From an uncultured Prevotellaceae bacterium (GTDB lineage: Bacteria; Bacteroidota; Bacteroidia; Bacteroidales; Muribaculaceae): a DNA stretch of 54,525 bases. The stretch lies in contig CAMJJG010000012.1 of NCBI GenBank assembly GCA_946406035.1, forward strand, positions 1-54,525. Reading direction: 5' to 3'. Of the stretch, positions 31,148-39,621 are shown piece by piece (the stretch's first letter is position 1; every line of letters begins with the position of its first letter). Both the position numbers and the translations under genes were made by a program. The notes beneath the pieces are model-generated. The model saw nothing but the letters and a program-made list of their open reading frames with translations. It was not told the origin of the DNA and did not search any database.

Positions 31148-33535
31148 ATGAAAAGAATCTTATTCCTTTTAGCCGTCGTTTTTTCGGCTCTGCAAATGTC
31201 TGCTGCCGATGTAACCCAATCACAGGCACAGGCAGCTGCCAACGCATTTCTTAACAAACAAGTAGCCGCTGGCCATCTCAAGGCTTCTGCGGCATCGGGC
31301 CTCAAACTCGTTATGGCCGAGAAGTCGGTCGCCAAGCCCGAAGCTGTGGATTACTACATCTTTAACTCGGCAAAATCCTATGTGGTGGTTGCTGGTGATG
31401 ACCTGGCGCCCCAGATCCTGATGTATGGCGAGGAGGGCGCTCTCGACTTGAATAACATCCCTCCCGGCATGCAGTGGTTGCTCAACAAGTACAAGTATCA
31501 GATCGACGGCCTCAAGGCTGGTACCATGGCTCCCGTGAAGATGCCCAAGTTTGCTACCACCCCTGTTGCCCCGCTGGTAAATGCCAACTGGGACCAGAGC
31601 GCACCCTATAACAACCAGTGTCCCACTAGTGGCAGCAGCCATACCCTGACCGGTTGCCCCGCCACCTCACTGGCTATGTGCTATTACAAGTGGAAATGGC
31701 CCGAGACTTACCCTGCAGTAGCAGCCATCAATGGTTCTAGCTCTGGTGGTGTCTCGGCACCTGCACTTCCCGAGCGCGAGGCCGACTGGGATAACATCAT
31801 CGACGAGTATACCGGTCCCACCAACTACACCTCTACTGCCGCTCAGAAGGACGCCGTTGCATGGCTGATGCGCTATGCTGGCCAGGCTATTCCCGATTAT
31901 ATGTATGGTACCAGTGCCAGTGGTGCCAACGACCCCGAGATCTATCAGGGTTGTCTCAACATGGGCTACACCGATGCCCAGTACCTGCTCCTCACCGAGC
32001 TCGTTTCGTCAGGTTGGAGCTACACCAATGGCCCGCAGCAGTACACTGATGAGCAGTGGAACGAGTGGATGCTGAACGAGCTGCACAATGGCCGTCCCAT
32101 CGAGTATCTGGCCTATGACGTGAGCTACGGCTACAGCGTTTCGGGTCATGCCTTCAACGTGTTCGGTTGCAACGCCAGCGGCCAGTATTATGTGAACTGG
32201 GGCTGGAGCGGCGACAGCAACGGCTATTGCACGCTGCACAACTTCACCACCAACACCGGTGCTACGGGTCAGTCGGGCTCCTATGTGTTCAACTATGGCG
32301 AGGCCATGATCATCGGTATCGAGCCTCCTGCTGGTGCTCTCACCAATCCCAGAATCAAGGCTAACCCCTCCACGCTGACGATGAATGCCGTGCTGGGAAC
32401 TCCCGCCACAGCCACCTTTACCGTTACCGGTTATAACCTTACCAGCGACATCAACCTGGCCCTCAGTGGCTCTAGCGCATTTTCGGTAGACGTCAACTCG
32501 ATCGCTGTCGCCCAGTCGGCCGATGGCGTTACAGTCACGGTAACCTATAATCCCACCGCTGTGGGTAATGACGAGGCTGTCATCACCCTGACCAGCACCG
32601 ATGCCGAGAACGTGACCGTTAAGCTCAACGGCACCGCCGAGCTCGAGACCTATGATCCCGTGTTGCTTGAGGCCAGCAACATCCGCTCCACCTCGTTCAC
32701 CGCTTCGTGGACCGACGAGACTCCCGCCGAGAACGTGGAGAACTACACCCTCTATGTTAGCGCCGAGCCCTTCAAGCCTGCTGTGGCTCTGCTCGACTCT
32801 GTCGTCTGGACTTCCAGCAACGCTGTGCCTGACGGCTGGACTGCATACAATCTGAACACCTATAGTTCCAATAGCGCATGTTACTTGAGCTCTGATGGCT
32901 ATGTTAAGAGCTGTGACTACGATCTCAACGGCTATGACAAGGTGACTGTGATGATTTACTCCGAGCCCTATAACTCTGGCAACACCATCACCGTGGCTAC
33001 CAGCGTTGATAGCAAGAAGATCACCCTGCCCAATAGCAGCCAGTTCAACTGGTACACATTCGTGCTGAACTGTTCAAGCACCGACTATATCAAAATCACC
33101 GCTACCGGTCTGCCCGACATGAGGTATGTGAAGGTCTATGCTGGCGATCCTACCAGCACGTCGATGCTCAAGGCCAGCGAGACGGGCGATGCTACCTATC
33201 GTGTCATTACCGGTATCACCGGCAAGAGCTACACCGTTAATAACCTCACCGAGAACGGCTCGTTCTACTTCTATGTTGTGGCCAATTACGTTGATGGCGC
33301 AGTCGGCACCAGCGAGATTATGGAAGTTACCCTGTTCGAGGGCAGTCATGGTTATGACCTGGGTGACGTGAACCACGATGGCGCGGCCAACATCAGCGAT
33401 GTGACCGTCCTGATTGACTATTTGTTAGGTGGCGGTGACATATGCATGACCTGTGCCAACGTTGATGGTGAGGATGGCGTCAACATCGCCGACGTGACAG
33501 CACTCATCGACTTGCTCCTGAGTGGCACAAACTGA
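31148..33535 (+). CDS. Secreted C10 cysteine peptidase with dockerin-like C-terminus
   Basis: 795 residues. Signal peptide (ILFLLAVVFSALQMSA), then an inhibitory propeptide of the Spi type (about 20-125; KSYVVVAGDDLAPQILMYGE). The streptopain/interpain-type catalytic domain spans about 135-395: C170 in LTGCPATSLAMCYYKW, H334 in VSGHAFNVFGCN, and YVNWGWSGDSNGYC with the conserved Asn and Trp. The enzyme should be made as a zymogen. Beta-sandwich domains follow: a choice-of-anchor D-like segment (about 405-500) and FN3-type domains (about 505-730). The end has the same dockerin-like pair as the amylase (NHDGAANISDVTVLIDYLLG, GVNIADVTALIDLLLSG). It may degrade dietary or host proteins, or process neighbouring secreted proteins. 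Confidence 0.91.
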   Translation: MKRILFLLAVVFSALQMSAADVTQSQAQAAANAFLNKQVAAGHLKASAASGLKLVMAEKSVAKPEAVDYYIFNSAKSYVVVAGDDLAPQILMYGEEGALDLNNIPPGMQWLLNKYKYQIDGLKAGTMAPVKMPKFATTPVAPLVNANWDQSAPYNNQCPTSGSSHTLTGCPATSLAMCYYKWKWPETYPAVAAINGSSSGGVSAPALPEREADWDNIIDEYTGPTNYTSTAAQKDAVAWLMRYAGQAIPDYMYGTSASGANDPEIYQGCLNMGYTDAQYLLLTELVSSGWSYTNGPQQYTDEQWNEWMLNELHNGRPIEYLAYDVSYGYSVSGHAFNVFGCNASGQYYVNWGWSGDSNGYCTLHNFTTNTGATGQSGSYVFNYGEAMIIGIEPPAGALTNPRIKANPSTLTMNAVLGTPATATFTVTGYNLTSDINLALSGSSAFSVDVNSIAVAQSADGVTVTVTYNPTAVGNDEAVITLTSTDAENVTVKLNGTAELETYDPVLLEASNIRSTSFTASWTDETPAENVENYTLYVSAEPFKPAVALLDSVVWTSSNAVPDGWTAYNLNTYSSNSACYLSSDGYVKSCDYDLNGYDKVTVMIYSEPYNSGNTITVATSVDSKKITLPNSSQFNWYTFVLNCSSTDYIKITATGLPDMRYVKVYAGDPTSTSMLKASETGDATYRVITGITGKSYTVNNLTENGSFYFYVVANYVDGAVGTSEIMEVTLFEGSHGYDLGDVNHDGAANISDVTVLIDYLLGGGDICMTCANVDGEDGVNIADVTALIDLLLSGTN

Positions 33536-33573
33536 GATGAGATAATAGTAATGAGGTAAAAGTTGATGCTTTT

Positions 33574-33611
33574 AGGTGTGGTACCGCTAACGAGGTGCCA
33601 CACCTTTTTTT
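33574..33611 (+). terminator. Terminator of the C10 peptidase gene
   Basis: AGGTGTGGTACC (33574-33585) pairs, with one wobble, with GGTGCCACACCT (33594-33605), followed by a run of T residues to 33611. Confidence 0.88.
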
Positions 33612-34084
33612 AGCATGTTGCATGACCTGATTGAATCCTTGCGGACAATAAAATAACATTCTTAAAAGATTATTTTGTGGCCTATTGGTCATCTTGCAGG
33701 ATAAGAAATGCCTGTAGAGTCGATGTGCACTGGCTTTGTCGGCCTTTGATAATTGTGTTTGAGTTTGTTGTTTTGGATTGTTCTTGTTGTTTGGGAAATA
33801 ATCGTGAAATTGGCTACGCCGGGCCAGAGGTGAGCATCAGCACCGCGGGGGGGCGATATCAGTGAACATACAAAAAATGTGCGCTTGTTTCACAACAACT
33901 CGCACACTTTAAACCTTAAAAATCTAATCCTATGAAAAAACTTGGTGCAAAATTAGATATATTACAGTGATGTAACAAATATTCTTTTCTAATTTTTGTA
34001 AAATAGTATGCAAAAATTGTTAAAACAGCCCCCTATGAAATCTAGTAGTAGATATTTTGGGCAAAATAGTGGTAATAAATCACT

Positions 34085-34135
34085 TAAAACAAGTGGCGAG
34101 CACCCTGATTGGGACCCGCCACTTGAGTTAAGAAA
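34085..34135 (-). terminator. Terminator of the Ser-rich protein gene
   Basis: Minus-strand CAAGTGGCG and CGCCACTTG arms (34127-34135 and 34090-34098), followed by TTTTAAG. Confidence 0.75.
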
Positions 34136-34159
34136 TAATCGTGTGTGATGTAAAGTGTT

Positions 34160-35566
34160 TTAATATCCAATCGACAGAGTGGTATAGTAGTAGCCCATGT
34201 TGTTGTGCATCGAGAGGGTGATCCAGCCGGTGTTGTTGCCTCCGTACCAGCTGATGCTCTCGCCGTCGCCGGTGATGGGCTGGCCGTAAACCCTGCACAG
34301 GTTGTTATAAACTCGGTTGTAGCGATAACGGTTGTAGTGCGAGCTCATGTAGATGAATTGAGCGTTAACCAGTCTGTCGTGACTATCGTAGCACAGCATG
34401 GCGTCATCCCAGATGAGATTGAGCAGGGACACATTCCTCAGGTAGATGATGTGGTCGGCGTAGCCGTCAATCTCGTAGCCATTATAGTACAGGTAGTCGA
34501 GTGAAGCGTCAAAGAGCGTTCCGAAAGTGATGCCCAGGATGCGGTCGATGATGGGAGCTCCGGCATAGGGGTGCCATCCTGCGGGAATTACAGGGCGATA
34601 CCATACCAGGGGAGCGGGCCGATAGGGACGGGCAGGAGGAGGCAGCGGACGACTCCAGTTGTGGTGATTGTAGTTCCAGTAGTAGTCGTTGTGGTAGTGG
34701 TGATTGGTGTAGTCAAAGTGGTTGTGGTTGCCATATCCGGGACGACCTCCGCCGTGACCTCCATGACCGTTGCCATTGCCACCATGTCCATCGGGCTTGC
34801 CGCCATTGTTTCCATTACCATTGTTGCCGTGTCCACCAGGCCTGCCGCCGTTGTCGTCGGGCTTGATGTTGCCATTGCCATTGCCATTACCATTACCATT
34901 ACCTTTACCTTTAAGACGGTTGGTGACGATGGCAGTGCGTTCGGTCGAGCTAGCGTTGCGCTCTGTCGAGACGTGCGAACCGCTATCGCTGTGTCTAACG
35001 GTCGATCCCGTGCCGCTAGTGCCCTTGTTGCTGTTGCCGGTTCCACCATCTACCCTGGTCCTACCGCTAGGGGTGATGGCGTTGCCATTGGAGCCCGAGC
35101 GGGTTGTGGTGCCACGGTTAACTTGGGTGCTGCCATTGCTGCTGGAGCTACTGGACGAGCGCGTAATCGAGGTGGGGCTGGCGGTGCTGCGGCTTGTCGA
35201 GCTGCTGGAACGATTGACCTGCGGCGTCGAAGTTACCGAGCTGCTGCGGCTTGTCGAGCTACTGGAACGATTGACCTGCGGCGTCGAAGCTACCGAGCTG
35301 CTGCGGCTGGTCGAGCTGCTGGAACGATTGACCTGCGGCGTCGAAGTTACCGAACTGCTGCGGCTGGTCGAGCTACTGGAGCTAGTGCGACTCACCTGCG
35401 GTGCTGTTGCGGTGCTCTGACGTGAGACAGCTGCCGACTGGCTTCTGCTGCTGGAGCTGCCTCCCTGTGAACGACTGCGGCTCTGGGCCGAAGCGTCGGA
35501 TGCGCCAATGATCAGGCATCCCATGAGCGTGAAGCTCATCATGATTTTAGTAACAGAAGTTTTCAT
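34160..35566 (-). CDS. Exported Ser-rich tandem-repeat protein with globular C-terminal domain
   Basis: 468 residues, not assigned to a family. Signal peptide ending ASDASAQ. Residues about 28-145 are Ser/Thr/Arg-rich and contain three near-identical 19-residue units (SSSSTSRSSSVTSTPQVNR) plus flanking partial copies. Residues about 218-285 are Gly/Asn/His-rich (a GN run, then GGRPGGHGNNGNGN and HNHFDYTNHHYHN). The last 150 residues (PAGWHPYAGAPIIDRILGIT onward) look folded, with YLYYNGYEIDGYADHIIYLR and WITLSMHNNMGYYYTTLSIG. The Ser/Thr-rich part is a candidate for O-glycosylation, common in Bacteroidota exported proteins, and the C-terminal domain may be an outer-membrane or surface module. 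Both are inference. Confidence 0.75.
   Translation of the reverse strand: MKTSVTKIMMSFTLMGCLIIGASDASAQSRSRSQGGSSSSRSQSAAVSRQSTATAPQVSRTSSSSSTSRSSSVTSTPQVNRSSSSTSRSSSVASTPQVNRSSSSTSRSSSVTSTPQVNRSSSSTSRSTASPTSITRSSSSSSSNGSTQVNRGTTTRSGSNGNAITPSGRTRVDGGTGNSNKGTSGTGSTVRHSDSGSHVSTERNASSTERTAIVTNRLKGKGNGNGNGNGNGNIKPDDNGGRPGGHGNNGNGNNGGKPDGHGGNGNGHGGHGGGRPGYGNHNHFDYTNHHYHNDYYWNYNHHNWSRPLPPPARPYRPAPLVWYRPVIPAGWHPYAGAPIIDRILGITFGTLFDASLDYLYYNGYEIDGYADHIIYLRNVSLLNLIWDDAMLCYDSHDRLVNAQFIYMSSHYNRYRYNRVYNNLCRVYGQPITGDGESISWYGGNNTGWITLSMHNNMGYYYTTLSIGY
35214..35384 (-). repeat. 57-bp tandem repeat, three copies, in frame
   Basis: Copies at 35214-35270, 35271-35327 and 35328-35384, each encoding one 19-residue Ser-rich unit. 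They differ at only a few bases, such as ACC-GAG/GAA and GCT/GTT. Copy number can change without breaking the frame. Confidence 0.9.
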
Positions 35567-35661
35567 AATCGTGTTGTTTTATATTGTTCAACAAGTGATT
35601 TTATTAATTCGTTTGTCTTTTAGACTGCATTTTTTTCACCCAGTTTAACAATAAATGCAGC

Positions 35662-35702
35662 AAAAAGTCGCATTTCTGCCCTATTGGGCATAAAAATGCG
35701 AC
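35662..35702 (-). terminator. Terminator of the menA-queA operon
   Basis: Minus strand: GTCGCATTT (35694-35702) pairs with AAATGCGAC (35667-35675), with an inner TGCCC/GGGCA stem, followed by five T residues (35662-35666). Confidence 0.85.
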
Positions 35703-35734
35703 CAAATGCCGTTTTTTATAGATGAATTGGCTGG

Positions 35735-36967
35735 TCAGCGCAGCAATAGCTGGGCGTCACCGTAGCTCAGGAAGCGGAAACCATGCTCCATCGCATAGTC
35801 ATACATCGGGCGCCACCGCTCCTGTCCCACGAAGGCGGCCACGAGCAACAGCAGCGTGGACTGCGGTTGGTGGAAATTGGTGATCATGCCGCTCACGACG
35901 CGATACTGGAACCCCGGAGCAATCATCAGCTGGGTGCTGCCCATGTAGGTATCGGCATGGTGGCGGTCCAGGTAATCAATGATGTTTTGCAGGGCCTGCT
36001 GTGTGGAAATGCGGCATGGTGTAGTGTAGGGCATCCATTGCGTCACGGTAAGGGCCTGCTCGTCGGCATCGGGGTCATTTTCTAGCGTCTGGCCGACGTA
36101 GTACAGGCTCTCGAGGGTGCGCACGCTGGTGGTGCCCACAGCTATGATGGGTCCGGGGGCATTGATGATGTCCTGGATAACACTGCGCGGCACACTGATG
36201 AACTCATAGTGCATCGGGTGGTCGCCGATGTGCTCGCTCTTGACTGGCTGGAACGTGCCCGCGCCCACGTGTAGCGTGATCTCGCGCCGTGTGATGCCGC
36301 GTCGGTCACACTCGTGCAGCACCTCGTCGGTAAAGTGAAGGCCTGCCGTGGGGGCGGCGACGCTGCCGTCGATGTGGCTGTACACGGTCTGGTAGTCGGT
36401 CGAGTCGCTGGCTTCGGTGCCTCGGTTCAGGTAGGGCGGGATGGGTATCTCGCCGATGGCCTCGAGCACGTCGGCAAAGGTGCACTGCTCATTGTCCCAG
36501 TCAAAGGCGATTTCCCACGCGTTGCCGCGCTGCTCGCCGCGGGTGGCAGCCAGGGTGACCTCATGGCCATCGATGGTGACAACCTGGGTGAGCGGCCCTT
36601 GTTTCCAGCGCTTGCTGTTGCCCACCAGGCATTGCCAAACGCAGTGGCCCGTGGTCTGGAATATCTGCTCATAGTCGCGAGGCATGACCGGCTCGAGGCA
36701 GAAGATTTCGATCGTCGAGCCTGTCTCCTTGCGGAAGCGCAGGCGGGCGTTGATCACGCGCGTGTTGTTATAGATGAGCATTGAGCGCTCAGGCAGTAGT
36801 GAGGGCACTTCCCAGAAGCACCGCTCCTGCATGGGCTCTCCACATTTATAATATAGCAGCTTGCACTGCTCGCGCTGGGCCAGCGGGTGCTTGGCGATGC
36901 GCTCGTCGGGTAACGGGTAGTCATAGTCGGCGATGCGCAGCGCACGGATGTCGTCAATCAGGGACAT
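35735..36967 (-). CDS. queA: tRNA preQ1(34) S-adenosylmethionine ribosyltransferase-isomerase
   Basis: 410 residues from the ATG at 36967 (MSLIDDIRALRIADYDYPLP). A longer in-frame start would overlap menA and is rejected. QueA transfers the ribosyl part of SAM to preQ1 in tRNA, forming epoxyqueuosine at the wobble position. Conserved blocks: PDERIAKHPLAQREQCKLL, NNTRVINARL, IPIPPYLNR, YSHIDGSVAAPTAGLHFTDE, VGAGTFQPVKSEHIGDHPMH, VGTTSVRTLES and TNFHQPQSTLLLLVAAFVG. At 410 residues it is longer than the usual 340-360; the extra length lies between VGTTSVRTLESLYYVGQ and TQLMIAP. Its first codons overlap menA's end by 10 bases. Confidence 0.93.
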   Translation of the reverse strand: MSLIDDIRALRIADYDYPLPDERIAKHPLAQREQCKLLYYKCGEPMQERCFWEVPSLLPERSMLIYNNTRVINARLRFRKETGSTIEIFCLEPVMPRDYEQIFQTTGHCVWQCLVGNSKRWKQGPLTQVVTIDGHEVTLAATRGEQRGNAWEIAFDWDNEQCTFADVLEAIGEIPIPPYLNRGTEASDSTDYQTVYSHIDGSVAAPTAGLHFTDEVLHECDRRGITRREITLHVGAGTFQPVKSEHIGDHPMHYEFISVPRSVIQDIINAPGPIIAVGTTSVRTLESLYYVGQTLENDPDADEQALTVTQWMPYTTPCRISTQQALQNIIDYLDRHHADTYMGSTQLMIAPGFQYRVVSGMITNFHQPQSTLLLLVAAFVGQERWRPMYDYAMEHGFRFLSYGDAQLLLR

Positions 36968-37881
36968 GTTGTAATCGTGTTTTGGGAGTAGATAATGAAT
37001 GCGATGGTGAGAAGTGATGTGAAGATGAGCATGTTGCGTGCCGTCTCGCCCAGCAGGGGGTTGAGGGCGGCGCCCTCGCGGTGGCGCAGCTTGTACCATG
37101 TGGCGGTGTGCAGCGCGAGGTAGATCACGGGTATGGCGAGCGTCCACATGGGCATCACACGGCCCACGCCAATCATGATCCATAGCACCGTGAGCAGGGC
37201 CATGGCCATGTAACCGTTTGTCAGATAGGCAAAGGCGGCAGGTTTGCGGCCGTAGATGACCACCGACGTGCGCTTGCCCGCCTCGAGGTCGTCTTCCATG
37301 TCGCGGTAGTTGTTAATGAGCAGCACGTTCACGGCCAGCAGCCCCGTCGTGATAGACATGAGAATGACTAGCGGATTCCACTGCAAGGCCATCACATAGT
37401 ATGTCAGGTTGACTGGCACCACGCCGAAGAAGATGAACACCGTCAACTCGCCCAGGCCGTGATAGGATAGGGGATAGGGCCCCGTGCTGTAGGCCAGCGC
37501 AGCCAGGGCGATGACGATGCCCACGGGCAACAGCCACCAGCCGCCATAGGGGATGAGGCAGCAACCCACGGCGCAGGCAGCGGCCAGCAGCCCGGCGGTG
37601 ACGTTTCTGAGCGTTGTGGGCTTGATGTCGCCCTCGGTGACACCGCGTCGCGGTCCCACGCGGCCCGGCTTGTCGGCGCCGTGTAGGTAGTCAAAGTACT
37701 CGTTGGCGGTGTTGGACACAATCTGTGCCAGCAGGGCAAACACCAGGCATAACACAGCCGGCACCCACTTGAAGTGGTGGTGCCACACGGCTAGGCCGAT
37801 GGCGATGACCACGCCGCTGAGCGACACGGGCAACGTCCTGAGCCTGAAGCACTCGAGCCATATCTTGATTTTTTGTTTCAT
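36958..37881 (-). CDS. menA: 1,4-dihydroxy-2-naphthoate polyprenyltransferase
   Basis: 307 residues. An inner-membrane UbiA-superfamily enzyme that joins a polyprenyl chain to dihydroxynaphthoate in menaquinone synthesis, needed for anaerobic respiration. Motif 1 is N60EYFDYLHGAD70, and motif 2 is N191YRDMEDD198, supplying the Mg-diphosphate ligands. Eight or nine hydrophobic segments are visible. It forms an operon with queA (10-base overlap) behind a single promoter at 37906-37913. No other men genes are in the window. Confidence 0.93.
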   Translation of the reverse strand: MKQKIKIWLECFRLRTLPVSLSGVVIAIGLAVWHHHFKWVPAVLCLVFALLAQIVSNTANEYFDYLHGADKPGRVGPRRGVTEGDIKPTTLRNVTAGLLAAACAVGCCLIPYGGWWLLPVGIVIALAALAYSTGPYPLSYHGLGELTVFIFFGVVPVNLTYYVMALQWNPLVILMSITTGLLAVNVLLINNYRDMEDDLEAGKRTSVVIYGRKPAAFAYLTNGYMAMALLTVLWIMIGVGRVMPMWTLAIPVIYLALHTATWYKLRHREGAALNPLLGETARNMLIFTSLLTIAFIIYSQNTITTCP

Positions 37882-37905
37882 TGCCTATCTTGTAGAAATC
37901 GGGTG

Positions 37906-37913
37906 CAAAGTTA
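37906..37913 (-). promoter_or_regulatory. Putative -7 element of the menA-queA operon
   Basis: Minus-strand TAACTTTG, 25 bases before the menA ATG. No clear -33 side. Confidence 0.5.
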
Positions 37914-37997
37914 CAAAAAGATTGCCGTGCCGTGTCTGAAAAATAGACAGAATGCTCAATATTATTCACCTAGAATGCGATTTTTGACTCCATATTG

Positions 37998-38029
37998 TTT
38001 GCATGTGAGGGTTTGTGGCATTATTTTTG
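37998..38029 (+). promoter_or_regulatory. Promoter of the first DUF805 gene
   Basis: TTTG (37998-38001) and TATTTTTG (38022-38029) are 20 bases apart. Confidence 0.68.
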
Positions 38030-38080
38030 CATATCCAATAGCAAAATCTAGAGTATCCATTTTATTAAAGTCTTGCAGTC

Positions 38081-38701
38081 ATGGAAACGAACAATCATAT
38101 TAATTCGCACCTTAACGAGAGAGCTAATCCAAGGCTGTCGTTTAAGGAGGCCGTGGGTGAATGTATCAGTAAGTATGCCACCTTCAGTGGACGTGCGCGC
38201 CGCAGCGAGTTCTGGTGGTTTTATCTGTTTGCCTTGATGGTTATCACCTTGCCATTAGTGGCAATGCTGATAGTGGCTCTTGTTCTCGAAGGAAAGGTAC
38301 CAGTAGATCCCGATAACTTGAGCACTCTAACCGAAAGTATTGATGGTGTGTTGGTGGTATTATCGGCCTTGATTTACCTGTTCATGGCAATTCCAGTGCT
38401 GGCTGTGCAGGTGCGCCGCCTGCATGATACCGGGCGTAGCGGCTGGTGGTTGTTGTGGAGCATTCTGGCAAGCTTGCCCTATGAGATCACGTCACATTTT
38501 GTCCTCGATGGTGCAGCCAACGAGAAAAGCTATGATATCATGAATGTGATACAGGGATTCCAGGTGTCTGCATTGGGCGGCAGCATGATGTTGTTGCTTG
38601 GTCTGTTGAAATGGGGGGTAGCAATAGCCATCTTGATCTTTGTACTGCAAGACAGTTACAAGGGCGAGAATCAGTACGGCCCATCGCCCAAGTACCCGTA
38701 A
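38081..38701 (+). CDS. DUF805 membrane protein, first of a pair
   Basis: 206 residues. Four hydrophobic segments around residues 45-70, 90-115, 120-140 and 170-200. DUF805 signatures: YATFSGRARRSEFWWFYLFA near residue 35, RRLHDTGRSGWWLLW near residue 115, and a terminal GENQYGPSPKYP. Members are small inner-membrane proteins with no settled function. Long loop (GKVPVDPDNLSTLTESIDG) between helices 1 and 2. It has its own promoter and terminator. Confidence 0.85.
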   Translation: METNNHINSHLNERANPRLSFKEAVGECISKYATFSGRARRSEFWWFYLFALMVITLPLVAMLIVALVLEGKVPVDPDNLSTLTESIDGVLVVLSALIYLFMAIPVLAVQVRRLHDTGRSGWWLLWSILASLPYEITSHFVLDGAANEKSYDIMNVIQGFQVSALGGSMMLLLGLLKWGVAIAILIFVLQDSYKGENQYGPSPKYP

Positions 38702-38722
38702 TTCAATGCACCACGAGTTATC

Positions 38723-38760
38723 ATCCGGCATCGGGGCAAATTGCTCCATGCCGGATTTTT
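38723..38760 (+). terminator. Terminator of the first DUF805 gene
   Basis: ATCCGGCAT (38723-38731) pairs perfectly with ATGCCGGAT (38748-38756), followed by TTTTT. Confidence 0.85.
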
Positions 38761-38772
38761 CTGTCTGATGTT

Positions 38773-38804
38773 TTTGGCGGTGAATGAATTAATGATTATT
38801 TTTG
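38773..38804 (+). promoter_or_regulatory. Promoter of the second DUF805 gene
   Basis: TTTG (38773-38776) and TATTTTTG (38797-38804) are 20 bases apart, immediately after the previous terminator. Confidence 0.7.
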
Positions 38805-38838
38805 TCGATTGAAAAAATATTCTTAAAAATCAATAGAT

Positions 38839-39453
38839 ATGGAACAGCAGAATCAACAACCGCAGCCTCCCGAGTTTAATCAGCCACAGCAACCCGCGGC
38901 ACCTCAGTATCAACCCCGCGTGTTCGCCAGCCCCATAATGGATCCCGTTACGGCTGTCAAGACGTGTTTCAAGAAGTTCTTTACCTTCACGGGCCGTGCC
39001 CGTCGCAGCGAGTACTGGTGGTTCGTCTTGTTTGTGGTGATCGTTTCGAGCGTGCTCACGTTCTTGAGCGGACTAGTGCCAGTCATCAGCTACCTGAGCG
39101 CCATTTTCGGCTTGGTAATGATTATCCCGCAGTTGTCGGCCTTGACGCGTCGCCTGCATGATACCAACCGCAGTGGCTGGTGGGTGCTCTTGTTCGCCCT
39201 CTGCTTCTTGGGCTATTATGGCTCGTTGGGCTACATGGTGGCCCCCAGCCTCCAATCCATGGCCGATGTGACCGACTCGATGGAGATGGCCGCTGTGATG
39301 GTCGACTCAATCCAGTCATCGCCCATAGCGGCAGGCATCATGATCTGCTGTGCCCTGGGCGTGCTGTTTTTCTTCGTTATCACCCTCATTTTTGCGATTA
39401 TCGACAGCAAGTGGGACGCTAACAAGTATGGCCCCTCGCCCAAGTACCAGTAA
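38839..39453 (+). CDS. DUF805 membrane protein, second of a pair
   Basis: 204 residues. It differs from its paralogue by a Gln/Pro-rich N-terminus (about residues 1-30, MEQQNQQPQPPEFNQPQQPA) that is probably disordered in the cytoplasm. Then FFTFTGRARRSEYWWFVLFV, RRLHDTNRSGWWVLLFA and the same C-terminal tail ANKYGPSPKYQ. Four membrane segments. The shared tail and motifs show tandem duplication followed by divergence in the N-terminus and in the loop after helix 3. Confidence 0.85.
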   Translation: MEQQNQQPQPPEFNQPQQPAAPQYQPRVFASPIMDPVTAVKTCFKKFFTFTGRARRSEYWWFVLFVVIVSSVLTFLSGLVPVISYLSAIFGLVMIIPQLSALTRRLHDTNRSGWWVLLFALCFLGYYGSLGYMVAPSLQSMADVTDSMEMAAVMVDSIQSSPIAAGIMICCALGVLFFFVITLIFAIIDSKWDANKYGPSPKYQ

Positions 39454-39549
39454 AGTCCCCCTTCTTGCCCTACCGATTAACCGAACGGGGCGCACAGGCG
39501 ATCCTTAAGCATCGCTGCGGACCATCTGGCAACAATAGCAACGAGAAAC

Positions 39550-39589
39550 AAGCCCTATGTTTGACTTTGATGATGTAAACATAGGGCTT
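39550..39589. terminator. Bidirectional terminator between DUF805 and pfkA
   Basis: AAGCCCTATGTTT (39550-39562) and AAACATAGGGCTT (39577-39589) are perfect inverted copies around a 14-base loop, between convergent genes. Confidence 0.8.
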
Positions 39590-39621
39590 ATTGGCTTTCT
39601 GGCCTGGAAGTGATTAGCTGA

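Larger units (their letters stand above)
33536..34159 (+). other. Intergenic region with an orphan leader and 12-codon open frame
   Basis: Besides two terminators, it contains a TGTGCG/CGCACA hairpin (about 33887-33906), an AAACCTTAAAAATCTAATCC leader and a 12-codon frame at 33932-33970 (MKKLGAKLDILQ). This looks like the 5' end of a secreted-protein gene whose body has been lost. A run of seven G at 33847-33853 is also present. Confidence 0.45.

Noticed and set aside
33847-33853. Run of seven G as a phase-variable switch
   Set aside because: It is not inside or near the promoter of any recognised gene.
34868-34920. Hexamer repeat (GCCATT/ACCATT) as a phase-variation tract
   Set aside because: Units are multiples of three bases, so length changes would not switch the gene off.
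35214-35384. Possible CRISPR array
   Set aside because: The repeats are tandem without spacers, in frame, and encode a protein repeat.
36968-37183. In-frame extension of queA into menA
   Set aside because: The extra 72 residues are low-complexity out-of-frame menA sequence; QueA homology begins at MSLIDDIRALRIADYDYPLP.
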